A DNA stretch of 64,000 bases, from the NCBI RefSeq assembly GCF_000313135.1, contig NW_004457442.1:1022657-1086656 (forward strand), given 5' to 3'. A program made the translations under genes and the position numbers. The notes beneath the pieces are model-generated. The model was not told where the DNA came from. It did no database searches and saw only the letters and a program-made list of their open reading frames with translations. How positions within the stretch are numbered: position 1 is the first letter of the stretch; each line of letters starts with the position of its first letter. Of this stretch, positions 46,039-57,536 are shown in pieces. This DNA comes from Acanthamoeba castellanii str. Neff. Lineage: Eukaryota > Discosea > Longamoebia > Acanthamoebidae.

Positions 46039-46892
46039 CGTCCTTGTCATTATGGGAGTTAGTGGTATGCCTCCACCAGATCTTACTCTATGTCCGGTAA
46101 GATTGAATAGTTAAGGCTCCTCCGTCACTTTGCGGGGGGGGGGACAGGTTGCGGCAAGTCGTCGGTGGGCGCCGCTGTGGCCCAACAGCTGGGCGAGGGT
46201 TGGCTCTTCGCCGATGCCGACGCGTACCACCCGCAGGCCAACATCGACAAAATGGCGAGCGGGCAGCCCCTCAACGGTCCTTGCGCCAACCACCTCTCTC
46301 TCACGTGTGCGGTGTGCGTGTGCGGCTCGTGGTCCGTGCCACTCATAACAAGAAGTGAATGTGGACAGAACAGATGACGATAGGGAGCCGTGGTTGAAGA
46401 AGCTGGCCGAGTGCATCGACGAGTGGAACGCACAAGGCAAAGGTGCAGTGCTGGCCTGCTCGGCGCTGAAGAGGAAGTACCGCTCGATGCTGCTCGGACC
46501 CAACGAAAAGGTGTGAACGAACGAGCTCGTCCCCTCTTGGACAAAACCATTGTGCTGACCCACCGAGAGAGAAGAACAGGAACGACGTCGTGTTCGTGCA
46601 TCTCCAGGGCCAAAGCGAACTGATCGCCGAGCGGATGGCGCGCAGAGAAGGCCACTTCATGAAGCAGCAGATGCTCGTCAGCCAGGTCAGTACTCCTCCG
46701 CCTCTTCTTGCTCTCTTTGAACAACTCGAGCGGGATGGCCAACTGCACGATGTACCACCACCACCACAGCTGGCCGCCCTGGAGCCGCTGCAGGAGGACG
46801 AGCGTGGCGTTGTGATAGAAGACGTCTCTGCGCCGCCGGACCAGATCGCAGCCGACATCCTACGACGGATCGGGGAGCTGAGCAGCTCGTAG
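46034..46892 (+). CDS. Gluconokinase (GntK family)
   Basis: It phosphorylates gluconate to 6-phosphogluconate, feeding the pentose phosphate pathway. Exon 1 is 46034-46064 (MPVLVIMGVS plus one base), exon 2 is 46148-46276 and exon 3 starts at 46374. The P-loop is rebuilt across intron 1: GVSGCGKSSVGAAVAQQL. FADADAYHPQANIDKMASGQ and PLNDDDREPWLKKLAECI are the diagnostic gluconokinase blocks. Then ACSALKRKYRSMLLG, VVFVHLQGQSELIAERMARR and EGHFMKQQMLVSQ|LAALEPL. The end is ILRRIGELSSS and TAG 46890-46892. Length fits the family (about 180 residues). The start codon lies inside the inverted-repeat arm, so its promoter carries the tRNA gene. Confidence 0.93.
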
Positions 46893-47053
46893 AGTTCAGA
46901 GCAGAAGAGGAAAACGATGACGATGACGATGACAAACGAGGAGTGCTTCAATCATGTTGTTGTTCATTATTGACTGCGGAAAGGGTGGTCATGACAGCCA
47001 GCAAGTACATACATGCAGTCGTGTGCGCAGGCGCGTGTACGTGCATGATGCGC

Positions 47054-48038
<985 letters not shown>

Positions 48039-49979
48039 TCACTTGGTTTCCACCTCTTTGTGGTGATCATGACCGACGGCTTCCTCGATGGTGCGGAAGC
48101 CATCTCGATCGAGGAGCTCCACCAGTTCTTTCTTGACGCGGCCCACCAGCCCGGGTCCCTCGTACACCAAACCTTGGTTATGGACGACAACACAACGATC
48201 AGACAACACGCCTCAGACAGTCGAACGGGCGCCAGATAGATGAAGGTACCGGTGTAGAGCTGCACCAACGAAGCGCCCGCCTTGATCTTGTCGTAGGCAT
48301 CCTTCCCGCTCGAGATACCGCCAACACCGATCAATGGAATGCGGCCTGCACCGTGACGGTCAGCCCTCAGCTTCCACACGCGAGGTGGTGAAGAAGCAGC
48401 GGCGTACCTTCGGTCAGGCGGTACATGTCGCGGAGGAGCTGTGTCGACATCTCAAGCAGCGGTCGGCCACTCAGTCCCCCGGCTTCCTTGGCGATCGTTT
48501 CCTGATGAAATAAACAAATAAATGAATAAATAAATTGATCAAGATATTGTGCCAATGGACAAAAGAGAATGAGTACCTCCTGCTCGTTGTGCACTCGCAG
48601 CGGCCGTGAGACTGTGGTGTTGGAGACTATGATGCCGTCGACCTTGTACTTGAGCGCCGCAGCCGCGATGTCCTCGGCCTGGGCCTTGGTGAGATCGGGG
48701 GCGATCTTGATGAGCACGGGCGGATAGGCCGTAGCCGACTTGCTCGCCGCCTCCGCTCGCTTCTTCTCCGCCATCACCTGCTCGAGGATCTTCTGCAGCT
48801 CGCTCCCGCTCTGCAGAGCAAACAACGATTGAGCACAGTCAGCCATACGTGCGTGCGTGCGTGCGTGTGCGTCGTGTGTGCGTGTGCGTGCGTGTGTGGA
48901 ACGCGAACCTGCAGCAGACGAAGGTTGGGCGTGTTGGGTGACGAGATGTTAATGACCAGGTAGTCCGCATAGGGCGACAGTCGCTGCATCAGCTCGACGT
49001 AGTCATCTCCCAGACCCTCACCGTCTGACCATTGGGAACCAGTGCGTGAGCGTCGCGACGATCATCACCATCATCCACTCACAATCACCAGCACTGGATG
49101 TGAATCGTACCAGTGCCGCCCATTACGCGGTCCTTGTTCTTGCCAAAGTTGACTCCCACGACTCCCTTCTCGAGTCCTCTCTTCTTTGCACTGTCCGCCT
49201 GCCCCCGCACACCGCCTGCTCCGTCAATCGGCAATGACTCGAAGAAGTGCGGCGGTCAGAGTGAACGAGATGAACGAATGCACGTACCGCGGTCTCGATG
49301 ACCCGCTTCTGACGCTCCCTGAACTGGTCGAGCCTCTCGGCCACCGCCAGGACGCCGTCGCTGTTGAAGCCGTAGCGGTTGATGATGGCCTTTTCGTCAA
49401 AGAGCCTGAACACGCGGGGCTTCGGGTTGCCTGGCTGGGGCTTCAAGCAAACGCTGCCAACCTCCACGAAGGCAAAGCCCATGCCCAGCATGCCTTCCAT
49501 CGCTTCCTGTGTTGTGTAGAACCAAGGTTGTGCTCAAGATGATGAGCACAACATTGCACACACTGTGGCCAGCAGCAGATGAGCGTACCGCGTTTTTATC
49601 AAAGCCTGCGGCGAGGCCAAGCGGATGCTCAAAATGTCGGCCCCACACGGTGACGCCGAGGCGAGGGTCGTCCTTCCACTGCGGCAATCAACAAGGAATC
49701 GCCAAATTAAAGGATTAATCAGATTAAATGAAATTAAATGAAATTAAATCTGGAGATGAGGCAGAGTTTACATACTTCATCCACGGGGGTGAGGCCAAGG
49801 GCTGCAGATTTCACGGCAAGACGATGCGACACCTCCGGATCGAGGAAGCGGGAGGTGAGGAAGGGCATCACGAGGCCGGGATACAGCGGGCTCTGCGCGT
49901 CTCGCATGCCCCACCACACTCCTGCTCCCGTGGCCGCGCCCGCAACTGCCAGCCCCAACGCGCTCCCTCGCTTCATCAT
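48039..49979 (-). CDS. Dihydroorotate dehydrogenase, class 2 (mitochondrial, quinone-linked)
   Basis: The fourth step of pyrimidine synthesis, oxidising dihydroorotate to orotate with ubiquinone as acceptor. The start [20 protein letters not shown] (ATG 49979) gives a short basic leader and hydrophobic anchor, typical of inner-membrane class 2 enzymes. Blocks: [55 protein letters not shown] and [31 protein letters not shown] holds the catalytic Ser in the class 2 position. [74 protein letters not shown] and [10 protein letters not shown] complete the FMN barrel. The end is [10 protein letters not shown] with TGA (complement of 48039-48041). About eight exons. Confidence 0.96.
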
Positions 49980-50019
49980 CTCGTGCAACTCTTTTCTTTT
50001 CTTTTTGTGCGAAATGTTG

Positions 50020-53000
50020 TTAGTGCCCCAGCGCCGAGGAAGTGGCCTTGCTCGCACTTCGAGGCCCGGCGCTGGCGGTGGACTGGACCCACTGGGCCTT
50101 GATCACGACCGAATTGATGTGTTTGGTCGGGTTGACGAGGTCGTAGGAGCCACCGATGACCCCGCCGTTGTGGGCCAGCGCCGAGAGGCGCACCGTCCGG
50201 TGGCCAAAGTCGCGGTGCGGCGCAGTGGTGTCGACGAGTTCGAGCCACAGATACAGCCCATGCGGGTTCACAGAGTCGCTGCACGCCACACAATCGTGGA
50301 CTACATCATGAGAGCTGCCATGATTGTGGTGCGTGCGCGCGCGTGCGTTTGTGTCATGTGTGTCGTGTGTGTCGAGGGGATGGTACAAGACGAAGGACTC
50401 CTCGAACGCGGGCTGCAGTGTATCAGGGACAGATCGAGTCTGGTGCGTAAAGATGCCCGGCTTGTCGCGGTCCTGCGACGCAACTTCAAGCCGCACACTG
50501 GCTCCTCCTGGCCTGCACAGCCGCGGAGGGAACGATTGGTCAGCCCCACGAGTCTCAACCACATCAAGATGCAATTGGTGCGTACGTCCAGGGGCAGAAC
50601 GCCTGGATCGTCGCCTTGGTCACTGCACGCGCAAGTGTGTGCGTGTGCGTGTGTGTTGTGTGTGTGTGTGGTGGTGGTGGTGGTGGTGGTGGTGGTGTCA
50701 TTAGTCGCTGCTACCGAAAGCTAGGCATTGGGTCTGCCTTACCGGTCACTGTGAGGGTGTCCAAGGCGGTGGTAGTGACGGGTGGAGGCTCGACGCTCTT
50801 GGCCTGCACGAGTCGCCCGAAGAGACCCGTTTTGCCGTCATCGGCCCACTCGATCGACTTCACGACCCCGGCCCCGATCGTCTGTCTATCCCCAGCCCTC
50901 ACCATATGAGACTTTTCACCAGCGGTTGTGTCCTGTGTGGGCGGCGCCAGTACCGCAGGTCACGAAGGATGAACGTGCCGAGCGGCGGCTGTTCTCCGTA
51001 GACCACGGTGCAGAGCGGCTTGTCCGGCACCATTTCCACCAGGCACGCCTTTCCGTTCGTGATGCTGACAGGGTGCTCTCTCAGCACCTCACTTGTCTTC
51101 TTGTCGACCTATAGGCCCGGCACCACCCATCACCCGCTCTTAAGAGACACGACCTGACGCGCCGCCGTGGAGCTTGGATACGTCGAGAGGAGGGATACCT
51201 CCTGGAGCAAGCGCAGCGAGCACGCCGTGTTGAACATGTGGAACCAGGCTACCGGTTTGTACCTGGTAGACGCGCGCGAGCAATGCGGTGGTTAGGGGTC
51301 AACCCCACTGTCAGTGAAGCTTAGCCGTGACAGCGAACCCGTCTTTGATGCCTCGCGGATGATTGACGACGAAGACCAGCGCGGTCAGGGACTTGACTCG
51401 CCTCATCTCCGGTGCGCCTTCGGCGACGTTGCGGTCCGCCTTTGTGAGCAGTGCACCGCGTCGAAGATACCTGTCACCACACGCCAGTGAGATGAGTGGG
51501 GTGTGTGCCGCAGCATATATGGACCTGATCGGAACATGGGAATGAATGGGAGCGCACTTGGCCTGGATCTGGTAGCCCATGTCAAGGTCTTTTTTGCCCG
51601 ACTTCGAGGTGAGCTCCAACAGCTTCACCATCAGCCCAACCCGGTCGAAGGGTGCCTCGGCTCGGGCGATGGGCTTGTTGAGCTGCTCCAGCGACAGCAC
51701 CTCCAGTCCCTGCAGGCCTGCAGCCGCGCCACCACACACCCGAGCCGGAGTCAGGCTCCAACGTGCACAATCGCGAAAGCGGACCGTGTTGGTGGGGGGG
51801 GGGCGATACCGAGTGCGGGCAGCGATAGTTTGTCGCCGGCCTTGACTCGGCCGCTGACGACCGATGCCTCGAGGAGCACCTTGCCAGCCCGTCGACTGAC
51901 TGTCGTGCTGCGGTGTACCACCAGACGCAAGGGCTGCTTCGTCTGCGCGCGCGGCCAAATGATGATTGGAGACTAACCACTCTCGGGCTCTTGGAGAGAG
52001 AGCAGTGATGGGCTGGTGCGTACCAGCGCCAGGCGGCGTCGGGGGTTGGCCCAGACGGGCAGGGTCTGGATGGTCTCCAGCATTGATTGCAGGAGAGTCG
52101 GCCCAGTCCACCAGGCCATGTGTTTCGACTTGGTGATGACGTTGTCCGCCGTGTACGCGCTGATCGGCACAAAGCGCACGCGGTCGCTCGCAAAGCCCGT
52201 CCGCTTGCAGAGGTCCAGGACCTTGGAACCATCGTTCGTCAAAGCCAAGTTGCAAACCAGGTCCTCGCCCCATAATATGGCCCAGCATGCGCAGGAGTGC
52301 GCACCTCGGTTTGGATGGAGTCGTAGCGCGCCTGCGACCAACCAACAGTCCGATCGTCCATCTTGTTGACCGCCACCTGCACACGGTTGCCCAACAAAGA
52401 GTGGTGAGAATGCTATCGATGCCCACATCACATGGTCCAGTGGTCCAATTCAACGTTGGCGGGGGGAAGAGAGGGACAGATACGATCAGACTGCGGCAGC
52501 CCTGGAGGTACGAAAGGAGGATGTGCTCCCTTGTGCGGCCGTTTCGGCTGAAGCCGGCTTCGAACTCGCCCTGGCCTGCAGCCACCACGATGATGCCGCA
52601 GTGCGCACCGAAGGCACCCGTGATGGCATTTTTGACAAAATCGCTGTGGCCTGGCTGTTGAGGTTGGTCTTCCGCGTACACAATGCACACCGCACACGCA
52701 CACGCACACGCAGGACACGCACGACACGCACGACACGCACAGCTAACAAGCGCACGCGCACGCACTACCGCACAATGGAGAGGGAGAGACGAATTGAAAG
52801 GCGGGAGCGCACCAGGCATGTCGACGAGCATCGCGCGGAGGTTGGCGGCCAGAGGAATCGCCTTCCGTCCTTCCTGGTAGTGAATGGTGATTCCTCGGTC
52901 TCGCGACGCTCTGAGATGGGTCGAACTAGGGGAACGATTCACCACCACCGACCGCGTCAGTTGCGGTTGGCTGGTGGAGGCCGCAACAGAAACCAGGCAT

Positions 53001-53276
53001 GGCACCACCATACCAGTACAAAAAGACCGACCGGCCCGGATTGGTGGTGGTGTTGGACGGCTTGCTTAGCACCTGGCGCACGAGTCCCGTGTTGCCCTCC
53101 ATGGTAGGCAGCCCGTTGGCGATGGCGGACAGTTGCTGGAGCAGATTGAACAGCGTCGTCTTTCCGCTGTCGACATGGCCCCACAGGGGTACCACCACGC
53201 TGGCGCCTCGCGCGTGCAGGCAGTAGACTTCCTTCGCTGTTACACCTTCCGCCCCGAGGCCCTTGTTGATGGGCAT
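50020..53276 (-). CDS. EF1A/HBS1-like translational GTPase with C-terminal C2-like domain
   Basis: The start [20 protein letters not shown] (ATG 53276) leads to [20 protein letters not shown] (G1), then [16 protein letters not shown] (switch I) and [19 protein letters not shown] (G3, split by an intron). [20 protein letters not shown] and [15 protein letters not shown] (G4) follow; all GTPase motifs are intact. Domain [22 protein letters not shown]. Domain [43 protein letters not shown] and [14 protein letters not shown], as in eEF1A. A further segment (50574-50020) reads [71 protein letters not shown] and GGSYDL. This resembles a phospholipase C-type C2 domain, including the NPxWxE-like and IGQRxLPLxxL-like strands. 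No start codon is forced between the two parts and introns continue, so I read one gene. A separate C2 gene is the alternative. Confidence 0.78.
50674..50697. repeat. (GTG)8 triplet run in intron
   Basis: A short GTG run lies inside the intron between domain III and the C2-like segment of the EF1A-like gene. It is preceded by TGTGTG repeats from about 50637. Confidence 0.7.
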
Positions 53277-53314
53277 ATGGTACACCAACGTTAGGGTAGC
53301 GGTTGTGAAGCGAG

Positions 53315-53593
53315 TCAGGGCTGATTGCAGTAGGCTAGTACCACAGGCGCGGCGCCCAGGTCGCGAACGAGCAGGTTACGCCACAGGGCGTCGTCGCAGG
53401 CGGCCTGGTGCCAGGTGCGACACACAAGACCACTCCGGACCAGCGACTCCGCCGGCAGCCACGAGAGCACCGCCCCCACCATCTCTTCGCAAAGCAACCG
53501 AGAAGCACTTATATTGTCAGCACCTCTACCCACCTCAGCCATCGGAAGCGCAGACAACACAGAGGGGTGCGCACCTGGCGGCAGCACGTCCAT
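53315..53593 (-). CDS. Minimal F-box protein (62 residues)
   Basis: Two exons: 53593-53575 (19 nt) and 53484-53315 (170 nt), separated by a 90-base GT-AG intron. Spliced, they give MDVLPPEMVGAVLSWLPAES, followed by VRSGLVCRTWHQAACDDALW and RNLLVRDLGAAPV. This is a textbook F-box: LPxE, VCRxW, then the DDxLWRxL end. There is nothing else in the protein, so no substrate-binding domain is visible. It could be a stand-alone SKP1-binding peptide, or the end of a longer gene whose other exons were missed. It lies 38 bases upstream of the ATG of the EF1A-like gene on the same strand. Confidence 0.7.
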   Translation of the reverse strand: MDVLPPGAHPSVLSALPMAEVGRGADNISASRLLCEEMVGAVLSWLPAESLVRSGLVCRTWHQAACDDALWRNLLVRDLGAAPVVLAYCNQP

Positions 53594-53789
53594 CACAACA
53601 GCACAAATCGTTTATGCCCGAGCAGCCAGGGCAGCCATATGGCGTTCAGTGAACCACACCTCCCACCACCAACCAAGCTGGTCTTCCTCAAAAGAAAATG
53701 ATTTTCTCTTTGTTTTGCTTCGAGCTTTTCCTGTGACACAAAAATTGGACAAAAGGCATAATCAATTGATTTGTGATTACCGGAGGAAA

Positions 53790-55527
53790 ATGCGCGGTGC
53801 TGCCCGATCGAATCTGCTGCTTCGTGGAGGTGGAAGGCGGGCGGCAGTGCTGCGGCCTTCGTTGCCACAAGCCGCCCCCATCCGCATTGGCGGTCCGCAA
53901 TCAAACCACATCTTCTCCTCATCTGCCACTGCCTCGTCCCAGCGGCCATTTCACGCTTCTACACGAGCCCTGTGGGCTATCTCTTCCGCTGAGGGTGAGA
54001 ATGGGGACAACGCATCGCCCACCGAAGAAGTCCAGACCGAAAGCGATGCCGCCTTTGAGGAGAAGGAAAGGAGCGAGGCTTACGCTCGCTGGGTGGAATC
54101 AGTACGAAGGGAATTGAAGCACATCGAAGAAATGGTTCTCAAACGTGCTCCTGCTGCTGGTACCGGCCCTTAATCTGATGCTGAGATTTGTTTCAATTTT
54201 TCTCATCTGCATTTACTCCAGCGGATTCAGAGGAGGGCATAGAGAAGCTGGAGGAGATCTTCCTGTCGAATCCTCGCATGCAGCTCACCGAGAGCCTGTT
54301 TCCCGACGAGGCTCGGCCCGCACCCTCTCGCATCATCACCTTCGACAAAGAGACGCGAAGGCCCACCCAGATGCCCTACGTCATGCTTGACCCCAAGTGG
54401 TACCAGGGCACCACCGACGAGGAGCGTTTGCAGCAAGGTGCACCCTCTCTCTCTGCTCGGCCAATTCTCGGTCGCTTGTGGTGGTGCACAAGTGGTGTGC
54501 TCGAGCCACCGCAACGTTGCTAACGCGCGCGGCGCTGGGGCTCAGTGCTCGCATGGCGGCCGTTCACGGCGCGTGCGGTGGCGGCCGAGAAGGCCGACCA
54601 CCAGTTCAGAGAGGATCCCTTCCGCAACAAGAGCCACGCTTTCTCCGGTCGGGTGGTCAGCGATGCCTTCAGGCGGCAGAGACTCGATAAGTACCTGAAC
54701 GAGGTGCGTGATCGACACGGACACGGCTATCAGTGGTGGATGTGATATCATGTCGCTCGTGGCTGGCTAAACTGGCGCGGTGTGTGTTCTCGCTTGCGTT
54801 CTTCTTCTTCTTCTGCCCACTCCAGGAGCTGGCCAACAAGCGCAAGGTGTACTCGAACGTCAAGGAGGAGGAGGAGGAGGACTCCAATGTGACCTTGGAT
54901 GAGATGAAGCAGGCCTTCAGAGCCAATGTGCGTCTGCTCCTTCTCCTTCCCTGCGAGTTGATGAACCTAACATCTACTACCACTATTTCTTCACAGCTCG
55001 CCATGGTCGAGAACATCTCCGGCGAGGAGTCGACCGAGGAGATCGTCGAGCCCGAGGTCACGAGGGACGACAAGTACATCAAGCCCCCGGGCTTCGTCTC
55101 CGCCACTGACATGCTCAAGTTTAGCGAGGAGAAGATGCAATCCGACCTCGACAAGCTCATGAAGAAGGCCAAGAAGTGCGTCTTCTGCAGGCCCTCGGCC
55201 CAGCGCCCCGTGCTGGACCCGATGAACGTGTCGCTGCTCACCATGTTCCTGACGCCCACGGGCGACATCATCGGGCGGAGGCACAACGGCAACTGCCGCC
55301 GGCACCAGCGAAAACTCGCGACCACCATCAAGCGGGCCAAGCACATGGGCATCTTCTCGTACAAGTACGGCGGGTTCACGATCTACTCGCCCTTCCACGA
55401 GCCGCCCGAGACCTACGCCGAGGACGATGGCGAAGGAGACGAGGAGCAGTACGGCGAATCCGACGAAGAAGGCGACTATTCCGATTATGACGACGATGAA
55501 GACGAGGGTCAGCAGAACTTGCATTAG
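53790..55527 (+). CDS. Mitochondrial small-subunit ribosomal protein bS18m-like, with long N-terminal extension
   Basis: The C-terminal core is bS18: KKAKKCVFCRPSAQRPVLDP, MNVSLLTMFLTPTGDIIGRR and HNGNCRRHQRKLATTIKRAK then HMGIFSY. Cys residues in CVFC and NC are in the zinc-site positions. The N-terminus MRGAARSNLLLRGGGRRAAV with PFHAST is an Arg/Ala/Ser-rich mitochondrial presequence. About 300 residues between presequence and core (SEAYARWVESVRRELKHIEE, IEKLEEIFLSNPRMQLTESL, FSGRVVSDAFRRQRLDKYLN) are charged and helical and are not part of bacterial S18. The tail is acidic (EDDGEGDEEQYGESDEEGDY). Five or six exons with in-phase joins; TAG 55525-55527. Likely a lineage-specific mitoribosome expansion. 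Confidence 0.86.
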
Positions 55528-55679
55528 ACTGACCGACCAAGTCAAGCCTCTCCGCTCGATCAATACAAATTCTCTCTTTCTTTTTAGCTTCCATCCCAAA
55601 AGCCTCAAGTTCGCAAGCGAATGCAAGAGGCGTGTAGGTACAACTTTGATCTTTTGTTCTTCTTGCGCGTACACAGTGC

Positions 55680-57202
55680 TTAGGGGGCACCACCCTCGCC
55701 ACCCTCGCCGCCCTCACCACCGAAGCCCTCGTCGACGTCCTCGTCCATCTCAAGCTCGTGGCCATGATCCTGGGGAAGCGAAAGAGAGCCACACAGGTCA
55801 GACGCCAGCGTCTAAGAGAAGAGGCGAGGGTAAAGGGACAGGGACGTACGAAGAGGTAGTTCGCGGTGACCTGCTCGTCCTTGTCGCAAGCGAAGAACGC
55901 CTCGATGACCACATGCCGTTCGAAGCCGAGGGCTTGCAGCTGAGAGAACAAGAAGACGAGAGCGTGAGCTAGAGCCGTGGAGACAGTGCCTAAAGCAAGA
56001 AACAGCGAGAGAGGCGAAGTCGTACTCTGTCGATGGCCTCCTTCTCTTCCTGGGTGACCTGAATGTAGTTGGAACCGGGAGGAGCACCGCCGGGACCACC
56101 AGGCGCGCCGCCAGCGCCTCCCTGGATGGGCTCGTTGAGGAGGGCCATGAACTCAGCCTGGTGCTGGCCGATCATCTGGAGGATCTGGGGGTTGAGCTGG
56201 CCGAGCTGCTGGAGGAGCGGGCCGAGGAGCTGCGGGTTGCGCTGCACCATGGCCTTGATCTGGTTGAACTGCGGGTGCTGGCGCAGCCACTCGAAGTGAC
56301 CGCCGGCACCGCCCTGTTGGCCCATCAGGGCGCCCAGAAGGTTCGAGGGCAGAGAGATGCCTCCCTCACCGGCACCCTCGCCGCCGGCAGCGGGAGGAGA
56401 ACCAGGCTCGGCGGCACCCTCGCCACCAGCAGCGGGGGCAGCTGCCCGTTCAGCGGCCGGGCTAGCGGGCGCCTGAGCAGGCATGTCGGGAATGCCCTGT
56501 AGGCCAAGAGCCAAAGTGAGCCAAGAAGGAGCGATAAAAGGGCCTGCTGAACTGCAACAGTTGAAGCGTCGGGGGAGCAGCGTACGGTCATGAGGTACTC
56601 GACGGCTCTGTTGGGGTTGTTGAAGCTGGCGCGAAGCGCACGGAGGACCTCCTCGCGAGGGAAACCCATCTCCATGATGTTGCTCACCATGGCCTCGAAG
56701 TCGGATCCGGTCACGAGAGCCGATGCGGCCTCGGATTCGATCGATCCGCCGCTGCTGGGCTGAGCGGGCCGGGGCGGCTCGGCGGCGGCGGGTGTGGCAG
56801 GAGTGGGGGCGGCAGTTTGAGTTGGCTGAGCGGGAGTGGCAGCGGCGGCAGGCTGGGCGGCGGGCGCAGGGGCGGCGACGTTGGCTTCCTTGGGCTTCCT
56901 CACCATAAGGACGAGGAATTCGGTGGGCTTGATGTTGAGGGTGTTGATCTTGGCATCATCCGCGAGAATCTTTCCAGCGAAGATGAGCTTCTGCCAAGCG
57001 ACATTCTCGCTACGCAGTGCCTCGACCTTCTTTTTCACATCAAGTACCTGCCATTGTGCAAGTAATTAGGATCTAATTCGCATGTCATACTCGCCCAATC
57101 AAGATGGAATTCTAAAAGAGATGAGCGGTGTACCGTGGCGGTATCTGGAACCTCCACCTCGAACTGCTGTTGCTGAATCGTTTTGATTTGCACCTTCAAC
57201 AT
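55680..57202 (-). CDS. RAD23: RAD23 ubiquitin shuttle / nucleotide-excision-repair factor
   Basis: It carries ubiquitinated proteins to the proteasome and stabilises XPC. Domains in order: UBL ([60 protein letters not shown]), an Ala/Pro linker, and UBA1 ([35 protein letters not shown]). The XPC-binding STI1-like domain follows ([40 protein letters not shown]), then Gly-rich sequence and UBA2 ([36 protein letters not shown]). A Gly/Glu-rich end [11 protein letters not shown] precedes TAA (complement of 55680-55682). The full four-domain set and the start at ATG 57202 fit the family exactly. Five exons or so. Confidence 0.97.
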
Positions 57203-57536
57203 CTTGTGTGCTCTGTCTGTGTTGTTTTCTACTCTAATCGGCTACTCGAATCGGTTGTAATCAATCTTCTTCCCGTGTTTTTCAGCAAAGCGCAGGACGT
57301 GCCAGCAAAGCTGCCTGTGGCTGACAATTGTGTCGACCGCATTTTTTTCCTTTCTTTTTTTAATTGGTGACTGTTGCGGGAACAGCCGTCCCACACGGCG
57401 CCCAAGCTTCCACTGCGACCGCTGTGAGGCCCTTTTGAATCATTGCGAGAGGTGACCAGATGGCATAGCTGGGGCTGAACGTTGTTGAACGGCTCTTTTA
57501 CTCCGTTCCTCGGTGTGCTGTGCATTTTAGCGCGTC
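57203..57536. other. Intergenic: RAD23 promoter and aquaporin 3' flank
   Basis: 334 bases with T-rich stretches (near 57340-57365). Antisense open frames here have no recognisable content. Both flanking genes are on the minus strand. Confidence 0.4.
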
